This document shows positions 1-5,223 of a DNA stretch of 9,638 nucleotides, in pieces. Source of the stretch: Planctomycetaceae bacterium UBA6163 (GTDB taxonomy: Bacteria; Planctomycetota; Planctomycetia; Pirellulales; Pirellulaceae); the NCBI GenBank assembly GCA_002428205.1, contig DIUH01000258.1, forward strand, positions 14,606 to 24,243, read 5' to 3'. The notes below the pieces were generated by a model. That model was not told the DNA's origin. It did no database searches and was given only the letters and a program-made list of their open reading frames with translations. The position numbers and the translations under genes are program-made. Within the stretch, counting starts at the first letter, position 1; each line of letters opens with the position of its first letter.

Positions 1-386
1 GTTTGGGCAATTCGGTTGATCGCTTCGAGCGAGCTGTCGACCTGCAACTGGTTAGCAGCGATTTCGTCTGGGCTAAGGGCTCCACTGTTAGCCGCTTCGA
101 CAACCAGACCACGGATGTCGTTCAGCAGATTGCTGACTTGGCCAAGGGCGCTGTCTGCGGTGCTGATGATTTGGCTGGCACGACGAGTGTTGCTGATCGA
201 TTTGTTCAAGCTGGTGATTTCGCTTCGCAGCGCTTCACTAGCGATCAAACCTGCAGGGTCGTCCGAACCGCTGTTGATGCGCAGACCGGTGCTCAAACGA
301 GTCAACGCGGTTTGCAAATCTTTGTTGCTTGATTGCAAGCGGTTTTGTGCGACTAATGAGGAGACGTTTGTGTTAATTCTTGTCAT
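1..386 (-). CDS. fliC: Flagellin, N-terminal part (gene cut by window edge)
   Basis: Partial gene for the flagellar filament subunit; the start codon lies inside and the 3' part continues beyond base 1. The 128 visible codons begin MTRINTNVSSLVAQN and run without a stop. They show the conserved flagellin N-terminal D0/D1 pattern: an amphipathic helix, then LSTGLRINSGSDDPAGL at about residues 31-47, then the heptad-like helix with ISTADSALGQVSNLLNDI. The family's D0/D1 region polymerises into the filament core after export by the flagellar type III system. The start is supported by GGAG at 397-400, ten bases upstream of ATG. The variable centre and C-terminal D0 helix cannot be seen, so an FlgL-type hook-filament junction protein is not formally excluded, but the N-terminus fits flagellin better. 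The neighbour upstream is csrA, a known flagellin regulator in other bacteria. Confidence 0.93.
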   Translation of the reverse strand, partial: MTRINTNVSSLVAQNRLQSSNKDLQTALTRLSTGLRINSGSDDPAGLIASEALRSEITSLNKSISNTRRASQIISTADSALGQVSNLLNDIRGLVVEAANSGALSPDEIAANQLQVDSSLEAINRIAQ

Positions 387-624
387 TTGTTTATCACTCC
401 GAGTGCGTCGGTTCAGCGTGGAAAAAAATCCAGCCAGGTCCGTCGGCCGGTCGGCACAGAGTCATTAACGGACGTCGTAAATGACTTGCCAGGTGTCTGT
501 TGAGCCCGCAAAGTCGAATCGACCAAGTCACGGACCAGAGACGGTGCAAACGAACCGACGACATTTTCGGTAACTCACTCGCCCGTCCGAGGTAACATCG
601 GTCGCGATTTGGTAACTAACGGAA

Positions 625-651
625 AGATCGGCTACGTTTTTGCGAATTTTT
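625..651 (-). promoter_or_regulatory. Candidate sigma-28 (FliA-type) promoter for flagellin
   Basis: Read on the minus strand, AAAA (648-651) is followed by 15 bases and GCCGATCT (625-632). The sigma-28 consensus is TAAA, N15, GCCGATAA, so the spacing is exact, with 3 of 4 and 6 of 8 bases matching. It is the best match I found upstream of the flagellin gene. It would give a leader of about 230 nt. I have no evidence for the transcription start. Confidence 0.35.
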
Positions 652-838
652 GAACCGATTCAGCTATCTAGAACGCACAATCGGCAAACTGAGCGCATCT
701 CGCAGACATTACAGACAAAGCCGAATCATACATGCAATAATACACCAATTAGGCAATATTTATTGCGCATAAACGCAATCCACTGGATTGACAAGCGACC
801 GGAGACCACGGCCACTCACGTGATAAGACTCGAGCTTT

Positions 839-856
839 AAAAGGGGGCCATGCCCC
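839..856 (-). terminator. Weak intrinsic terminator-like hairpin
   Basis: On the minus strand a GGGGC/GCCCC stem (852-856 with 844-848) with a three-base loop is followed by C and TTTT (839-842). It is short, but all five pairs are G-C. It lies about 400 bp beyond the csrA stop and upstream of the flagellin promoter candidate, so it could stop csrA read-through into the flagellin leader. Confidence 0.33.
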
Positions 857-1068
857 GCTACGGCAGGCTGGAAGCGGCCAGGGCAACAAACTTCGCCGAA
901 TACAGACGGATCGCTTTGGTAAACAATTCGATCGGCAAAGTGCAAAACGCAAGAAGGCGGAACACCAAGAGCGACTGATGACTCCCGGTGACGCAAAAGA
1001 ATTAGCCGTAACAGAACCGCTGGCCAAAAAATCCTCGACGCGTCGACATCGAGAGGCTCAGCAATGCG

Positions 1069-1151
1069 CGATAAATAAGTGTCCGGTACCTTTTCTGCAG
1101 AGCACCCGTCGGGCCGCTTCGCGGGAAAAGGTACCGAACACTTATTTATCG
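1069..1151. repeat. 83-bp near-perfect inverted repeat (cloverleaf-like palindromic element)
   Basis: The arms at 1069-1095 and 1125-1151 are reverse complements over 27 bp with a single mismatch (C1083 against A1137). Each arm contains GGTACC and AATAAGTG. The 29-bp centre can itself fold into CCC/GGG around 1105-1113 and CCGC-TTC-GCGG at 1114-1124, giving a long stem topped by two small hairpins. In a minus-strand transcript the mismatch becomes a G-U pair. No target-site duplication is evident in the flanks. The structure is typical of REP-like or MITE-like elements moved in trans by a transposase, for example a Y1/HUH enzyme; that class is inferred, and no transposase lies in the window. 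Confidence 0.85.
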
Positions 1152-1181
1152 ACTGATCCTTAGCAAGCTAACCGCACGATT

Positions 1182-1211
1182 AAGTTGATCGTCCTATCGG
1201 AAAGTCAACTT
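1182..1211 (-). terminator. Inverted repeat just downstream of csrA
   Basis: AAGTTGA (1182-1188) and TCAACTT (1205-1211) form a 7-bp stem, with an inner TCC/GGA pair around TATC. It lies about 50 bp past the csrA stop codon. The stem is A/T-rich and no T run follows on the minus strand, so it is a poor intrinsic terminator. It may instead be a 3'-end stabilising structure or chance. Confidence 0.22.
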
Positions 1212-1258
1212 GATTGGCGGGTCGATGAAGCGGTGAACAGTTCAGCCAGGATCGCGGC

Positions 1259-1543
1259 TTAGTAATCGTTGCGATTGGGGCGTGGCCCGCGAACGTCACG
1301 AGGTTCACGCGGCGGGCGAGTTTCACGCGGCGGAGCAACCGTTCGCGTCGCCTCGGGGTCAGTCTGCGAGGCGCGACGGTTTTCCCGCTGAATCGCCTCA
1401 TAGACTTCTTGTCGGTGAACCGGAATCGATTGCGGTGCATCGATTCCCAGTCGTACTTTGTCGCCTCGAATATCAACAATCGTTACGACAACGTCGTCGC
1501 CGATCATGATGCTTTCGTCACGGTGTCGCGAAAGGACCAGCAT
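1259..1543 (-). CDS. csrA: CsrA, carbon storage / translational regulator with C-terminal tail
   Basis: A 94-residue RNA-binding regulator. CsrA dimers bind GGA motifs in mRNA leaders and block or expose ribosome sites. Residues 1-60 match the family: MLVLSRHRDESIMIGDDVVV, then the third strand VRLGIDAP and the helix VHRQEVYEAI. The RNA-contacting residues L4 and R44 are both present. Residues after about 60 form a Pro/Arg-rich, probably disordered tail ending PNRNDY, so the protein is roughly half again longer than the 61-residue E. coli protein. The frame stays open upstream to 1669, but the start is set at 1543 because the family begins MLVL and because GAGGG lies four bases before this ATG. 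Flagellin is the next gene downstream on the same strand, suggesting a motility role. No fliW is visible in the window. Confidence 0.95.
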   Translation of the reverse strand: MLVLSRHRDESIMIGDDVVVTIVDIRGDKVRLGIDAPQSIPVHRQEVYEAIQRENRRASQTDPEATRTVAPPRETRPPREPRDVRGPRPNRNDY

Positions 1544-1610
1544 GGTGCCCTCTTCAATTTTCTCGAATGTGGTCCGGGTTGTAAATAACGAGCGACACCC
1601 ACGCAAGAAA

Positions 1611-1630
1611 CGAAGACACTCTCGTCTTCG
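1611..1630 (-). terminator. Perfect 7-bp hairpin between the methyltransferase gene and csrA
   Basis: CGAAGAC (1611-1617) and GTCTTCG (1624-1630) pair perfectly around a six-base loop. On the minus strand the hairpin is followed by TTTCTT, a partly T-rich tail. It lies about 150 bp after the methyltransferase stop and 67 bp before the csrA start, so it may be the terminator of the phospholipid genes or a structure in the csrA leader. The interrupted T run makes termination uncertain. Confidence 0.4.
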
Positions 1631-1779
1631 CACCGCGGCGATCATCTCGACGAAAGGTCTATCGGACAATTGTCGCTTAAAATGACAACTATCGGTCGAA
1701 GTACCATTTCGTCCGGTCGTATGGATTCCGCCTTCGGATCAATCCCACCCGGAAACACCGCCCCTGCCGATCGCAGAGA

Positions 1780-2433
1780 TTAAGGAGACGTTTTTGACGC
1801 AGTCAAAATCGTGAATAGAGAAGCCGGCGATGTCTTGTAGCGACGGTCAACCCGCAGCGGCATCTCCGCCACAATCTCCTGAAGGTCAAGGTCGGTCCGC
1901 CACCCGAGATGCCGAGTAACAGCACCAGCCGAATCGACCATCCGAGCAATCCAAGGGTTGGCGCTGCGGAAATGGTTGACGATCAGAATTTTTCCGCCAG
2001 GCTTACAAACTCGCAACATCTCACCCAACATTCGACGGGGGTCGGACACCACACTAATGACGTGAAATGATGTGACGACGTCAAACATCGAATCGTCAAA
2101 ATCAAGTTGCTCTGCATTCATTTGCATCACGCTGATTCGTGCCCAACGCTCCTCGCGAATCTGCCGCTCGGCTTGGCCAAGCATGTCCTCGGACAGATCG
2201 ACCCCCACCACATCGACGTCTCTGGGGTACGCCGATAAGGACATCCCGGTTCCGACGCCAACCTCCAACACCCTTTGGCCACCGACTAATCCGAGATTTC
2301 CGATCGCATGCCGGATTCGCTTTTTAGCGACCATTGGCCATAAGGCTTCATAGGCCGGCACAAGTTCGCGGTAAAGTCGACTGGCATGAGGGGCTTTTTT
2401 ACGTGAATGTTTATCAACAGTGCTAACAACCAT
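1780..2433 (-). CDS. pmtA: SAM-dependent methyltransferase, probable phosphatidylethanolamine N-methyltransferase (PmtA-like)
   Basis: A 217-residue class I methyltransferase with no membrane segment. The SAM-binding loop VLEVGVGTG is at residues 55-63, the acidic residue of motif II at D79 in GVDLS, NAEQLDF at 106-112 and FDVV at 117-120. The post-II segment reads CKPGGKILIVNHF at 143-155. The combination GVGTG, HVISVVSDP and IVNHF resembles the Rhodobacter-type PmtA, which methylates phosphatidylethanolamine stepwise to phosphatidylcholine at the membrane surface. Its place directly after pssA and psd makes a phospholipid substrate likely. Ubiquinone/menaquinone methyltransferases (UbiE) share the fold and are the main alternative. 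A 241-bp gap from pssA, with GGAG twelve bases before ATG and a CCGAA/TTCGG dyad at 2506-2525, suggests it may also have its own promoter or leader. The fold is sure; the substrate is moderately sure. Confidence 0.75.
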   Translation of the reverse strand: MVVSTVDKHSRKKAPHASRLYRELVPAYEALWPMVAKKRIRHAIGNLGLVGGQRVLEVGVGTGMSLSAYPRDVDVVGVDLSEDMLGQAERQIREERWARISVMQMNAEQLDFDDSMFDVVTSFHVISVVSDPRRMLGEMLRVCKPGGKILIVNHFRSANPWIARMVDSAGAVTRHLGWRTDLDLQEIVAEMPLRVDRRYKTSPASLFTILTASKTSP

Positions 2434-2674
2434 CGTTAAACCAGCTCCGGTGCAAAGTGTTGCGCCCCTTCAGATGTGCGGCGTGAATCTACAATCTCAT
2501 TTTTTTTCGGTCCGTCAAGTCCGAACACCGCCACACGAAAAACCTCGCAAAGCATTCACAGCAAACAACTTGCGTCACCAAACAGCGTTTCGGCGGCCCG
2601 CAGATAGCCACGACTTTTACAGTTCTGTGACAGAGGCTTTCCTTTAATTCGATCCAGCCAGCAATCTTTCGCGC

Positions 2675-3616
2675 CTAAACGTCGCGTTCATGAGTCGATT
2701 CGCCATCCGCCGCTTCGGGATGATCATCAGAATCGGGCTGCGGTTCGCCAACAACCTGCAAACCTCGACGCCACTGGCCGATCGGAGACCAAAACGCGTA
2801 GATGCAAAATGCAAGCGGCAATGCCAATTCCTTCAGAATGATCACTCCACCAACAGCAAACAACGCTTGGCCGATCTGGTTGGGCGACCGGCGACCGCTC
2901 ATCCACTGCTGGACGATATGCGGATAGGTGAACCTGGAAACCATCAGATAAGCGAGCAAAATTGCCAACACCGGCACAAAGTACTCTCCGACCGTCAATG
3001 CCGCTTCCGCCGCCGAACGCACGCTTTGGCGGTACTCCTCATGCGTCAACGTCTCCAGGTGCGGCATCGCAATCGTGAATGCAGCGATCGTTCCCGCAGC
3101 AGCAGGGCTGGGTAAGCCGTCGAACCCCTCATGCGAGTCGTCTTCCTTGGTTTCGACGTTAAAGCGGGCCAGCCGGATCAACACGCATAGCGTAAAAATG
3201 ACGCCAATCGCCCAGGTGATTCGATATGGCAACGGATCGCCGAAACGCCAAACGAGCACCGCCGGGGCAGCACCAAACGTGATCGCGTCGCACAGACTGT
3301 CTAGCTGGGCCCCGAACTGACTCGATTGCCCCGTCATTCTGGCCGCCGAACCGTCCAAAGCATCGAAGACCATGCCGCCAAAGATCAGCAACCCGGCGAC
3401 AGAAAGTCGATCGGCAGGGGTCCATTCCAACAACGCGCTCGTTGCAACGGCGATCGCAGCCATCCCGCAAACGCCGTTACCAAGGGTCAACAGCGTTGGC
3501 AAAACGGCAAGCGTCAGCCTACGGCGGCGCGGACTTAAACCGCCACGCAAACGCTCCTGTGCATTCTTGGCAACCAGCCGATTGCGATGCCGTTTGCCTT
3601 CAGGTCTATCCATCAT
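2675..3616 (-). CDS. pssA: CDP-diacylglycerol--serine O-phosphatidyltransferase
   Basis: An integral membrane enzyme that joins CDP-diacylglycerol and L-serine to give phosphatidylserine and CMP. The CDP-alcohol phosphotransferase signature is complete: D85, D88-G89, A92-R93, eight residues, G102, D106, D110, which bind the metal and CDP. RLARFN (148-153) and GLPSPAAAG (167-175) are typical of the Bacillus-type (type II) PssA and favour serine as the acceptor over glycerol-phosphate or inositol. Hydrophobic segments lie near 34-62, 71-86, 132-150, 171-184, 211-226 and 253-275. The 313-residue length includes a basic N-terminal region and an acidic C-terminal tail. The start codon overlaps the psd stop (ATGA), and GAGG seven bases upstream of ATG lies inside psd, so translation is probably coupled. 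A second ATG follows immediately. Confidence 0.93.
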   Translation of the reverse strand: MMDRPEGKRHRNRLVAKNAQERLRGGLSPRRRRLTLAVLPTLLTLGNGVCGMAAIAVATSALLEWTPADRLSVAGLLIFGGMVFDALDGSAARMTGQSSQFGAQLDSLCDAITFGAAPAVLVWRFGDPLPYRITWAIGVIFTLCVLIRLARFNVETKEDDSHEGFDGLPSPAAAGTIAAFTIAMPHLETLTHEEYRQSVRSAAEAALTVGEYFVPVLAILLAYLMVSRFTYPHIVQQWMSGRRSPNQIGQALFAVGGVIILKELALPLAFCIYAFWSPIGQWRRGLQVVGEPQPDSDDHPEAADGESTHERDV

Positions 3617-4821
3617 ATGTTTTCCTCACGAAGATCATGACCGGTCGACCTTGCTGAGCTGGCTTGATCTGCCATCGAAAAATCGATCTCGGCACCACCA
3701 TTGTGATCGAATCCAGTTGATGATGCATCAAATCGATAGTGCGCCAGTCGTGTTGAACCGGCTGAGACGGTGTCGCCAATCGCCACCTCAATTTGTAAAG
3801 CATCGTGGCGAGGTATCACCAATTCTGTGCGTGATCCTAACTTGATCATCCCGAATTGTTCGCCACGTGTCAGCACATCCCCAGGCCGAACCCAACAAAC
3901 GATCCGCCTGGCGAATTGACCTGTAATTTGTCGGACGCGAAAAAATTGCCCCGGCATCTCATTGCTCGACAAAATCACATCCAGATTCTCATTTTCGCGA
4001 GCCGATTCTGGCCGCAACGCATTCAAAAACTTGCCGGGTCGATAACGCACTGCAACCACAGCGCCGGACATCGAACTGCGATTGATATGGACATTAAAAA
4101 TCGAAAGAAAAATGCCAAATCGGATCGCTGGACCAATATCCGGATCATCGACTTCGACAATCTCGACCATCTTTCCGTCTGCTGGCGATACGACCACGCC
4201 ATGGCCGGTGGGTATCTCACGCGGTGGGTTACGGAAAAACCAAACGACTAATCCGAAAATCACCAACGACGGCAAACAGAGCGGCCACCAAACGAACCCG
4301 AACACGGCCGCCAAAAAGAAAAACAGGCCGCTGATCAAAATCAATTCGGCCAACCCCGCCCGCGCAAACGGCAATGAATCCCGCCATCGATAATCATCAT
4401 CCGCTTCAGGCCACCAATAAGTTTCCTGGTTTCGGTAAAACTTCACGTCACGCTGATCGACCGGTTCAAACGGCAAACTTCCACGACTCCCCTGCCGCAG
4501 AACACTCATCCGATTGACATATCCCGGCCGAAACTTTCGCAGATACCATCTTCGCAGGTAGCCCCATCCCAATTCGATCGACATCACAATCCCGCCACCG
4601 GGCTGAATGGTCGTCAATTGCGGATCCATCGATACCTGAACCGCCGGACGATCTGTCTGAAACACCACCCCGGCACCGGCCTGATTTGGTCGCATCGACT
4701 CCGCTCGCCCAGAAACACTGGAAGGTTTCACCCCAGACTTCTCGTTCGATGCCCCAGCAGGGCGAGCCGACGGGGGACCATCATCTGGTTGGGCACCCTG
4801 CCTGGGCGTTGAGAAACTCAT
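3613..4821 (-). CDS. psd: Phosphatidylserine decarboxylase proenzyme with long N-terminal extension
   Basis: A pyruvoyl-dependent enzyme that converts phosphatidylserine to phosphatidylethanolamine. With the start at 4821 it has 402 residues. The catalytic part begins near 195 with FFRNPPREIP, then SPADG (D215), FGIFLSIFNVHINR (H245) and KLGSRTEL. Self-cleavage is expected between G329 and S330, turning the serine into the pyruvoyl group; the D-H-S triad is intact. Two close hydrophobic stretches at about 157-179 and 181-196 anchor it in the membrane. The core resembles the short (about 220-residue) class, so roughly the first 150 residues are extra: a Pro/Ser-rich stretch, then a basic aromatic segment (WGYLRRWYLRKF, 86-97). 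The frame is open to 4947, but residues before this ATG look non-coding. No start has a convincing ribosome site; ATGs at 4693, 4627 and 4582 are alternatives. The gene is divergent from nadB and overlaps pssA. Confidence 0.92.
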   Translation of the reverse strand: MSFSTPRQGAQPDDGPPSARPAGASNEKSGVKPSSVSGRAESMRPNQAGAGVVFQTDRPAVQVSMDPQLTTIQPGGGIVMSIELGWGYLRRWYLRKFRPGYVNRMSVLRQGSRGSLPFEPVDQRDVKFYRNQETYWWPEADDDYRWRDSLPFARAGLAELILISGLFFFLAAVFGFVWWPLCLPSLVIFGLVVWFFRNPPREIPTGHGVVVSPADGKMVEIVEVDDPDIGPAIRFGIFLSIFNVHINRSSMSGAVVAVRYRPGKFLNALRPESARENENLDVILSSNEMPGQFFRVRQITGQFARRIVCWVRPGDVLTRGEQFGMIKLGSRTELVIPRHDALQIEVAIGDTVSAGSTRLAHYRFDASSTGFDHNGGAEIDFSMADQASSARSTGHDLREENI

Positions 4822-5223
4822 GCAAGTTGCGGGGGAAAGGTTAAGATGTCGTGGCGGAAGTGTTGTGGTACAAGCGTGACTGCTGGCAGGTAACGACTGC
4901 AAGGCACTGTAAACCGAATTACGGTAGCGGCAATACCGAAGGCACAAGGTTTACACCAAGGTTTACCCCCCAGATTGCATTGCAAGGCGAACCTACCCAA
5001 CGTCGCAGTCTCCGTTCCCACAATCGTCCTACCAACAATTTGACCCGGTTTTGCTACTTGCGGTAGCCCCAGATAAGCTTGAAAACCCGATATCACTCGA
5101 ATCTTCCCCAAGCCGGTTGGCTGGCTGCTATGCTCCGCAGTCGGCGAAACTTTTTCGAAAACCGCTAACAACCAACAACGATTCGCCGTTCGACCCTTCT
5201 TGTCCACGGATGCTTAGGCTCCC
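4822..5223. promoter_or_regulatory. Divergent intergenic region between psd and nadB
   Basis: These 402 bp must hold the promoters of both divergent genes. On the plus strand TTGACC at 5040-5045 followed 18 bases later by TAGCCC is only a poor promoter match, and I found no better one. Short repeats are concentrated at 4909-4985 and described separately. No gene or RNA was recognised. Confidence 0.5.
4909..4985. repeat. Cluster of short direct and inverted repeats, possible operators
   Basis: CAAGGTTTAC occurs twice in tandem with a 12-bp period (4945-4954 and 4957-4966), and its core appears inverted as GTAAACC at 4909-4915. Between them CGGTA (4922-4926) and TACCG (4934-4938) form a dyad, and TTGCA-T-TGCAA (4975-4985) is a short palindrome. 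A position upstream of both divergent genes would suit regulator binding. No known regulator motif was recognised. Confidence 0.35.

Larger units (their letters stand above)
387..1258. other. Intergenic region between flagellin and csrA, no convincing gene
   Basis: This 872-bp stretch holds the flagellin leader, a possible sigma-28 promoter, and an AT-rich patch at 734-766 where GCAATA/TATTGC arms recur (753-758 with 761-766; also 734-740 with 760-766). It also holds a weak minus-strand hairpin with a T run at 839-856 and the large palindromic element at 1069-1151. Short open frames exist on both strands (for example 640-840 plus and 749-1027 minus), but they lack a recognisable family and a ribosome site and overlap each other, so I do not call them. 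A coding remnant around 860-1000 on the minus strand cannot be excluded. Confidence 0.6.

Noticed and set aside
3..468. Plus-strand open frames across the flagellin gene
   Set aside because: They are shadows of the flagellin gene on the other strand and have no independent support.
640..840. Plus-strand open frame of 66 codons
   Set aside because: It overlaps the likely flagellin promoter, has no ribosome site and no recognisable motif, and its sequence looks like AT-rich intergenic DNA.
749..1027. Minus-strand open frames (92 and 78 codons) and a third frame near 870-1000
   Set aside because: No ribosome site, no recognised family, mutually overlapping frames and Cys/Arg/Trp-rich composition. 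The third frame has a more protein-like composition but no ATG, so a remnant is possible but unsupported.
1069..1151. CRISPR-type repeat or tRNA-like gene at the palindrome
   Set aside because: There is one inverted pair, not a repeat-spacer array, and no tRNA consensus bases, anticodon arm or CCA end fit the fold.
1544..1669. Upstream extension of csrA (136 codons)
   Set aside because: CsrA proteins begin MLVL/MLIL, the ATG at 1543 has GAGGG just upstream, and the extension overlaps a perfect hairpin.
2500..2525. T8 tract and CCGAA/TTCGG dyad between pssA and the methyltransferase gene as a terminator
   Set aside because: On the minus strand the dyad is followed by A residues, not T, and on the plus strand the T run precedes the dyad, so neither direction gives an intrinsic terminator.
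4822..4947. Upstream extension of psd to an earlier ATG (42 extra residues)
   Set aside because: The extra residues (Cys/Tyr/Arg then Pro/Leu-rich) look non-coding and the stretch carries the repeat cluster; the ATG at 4821 is preferred, though without a clear ribosome site.
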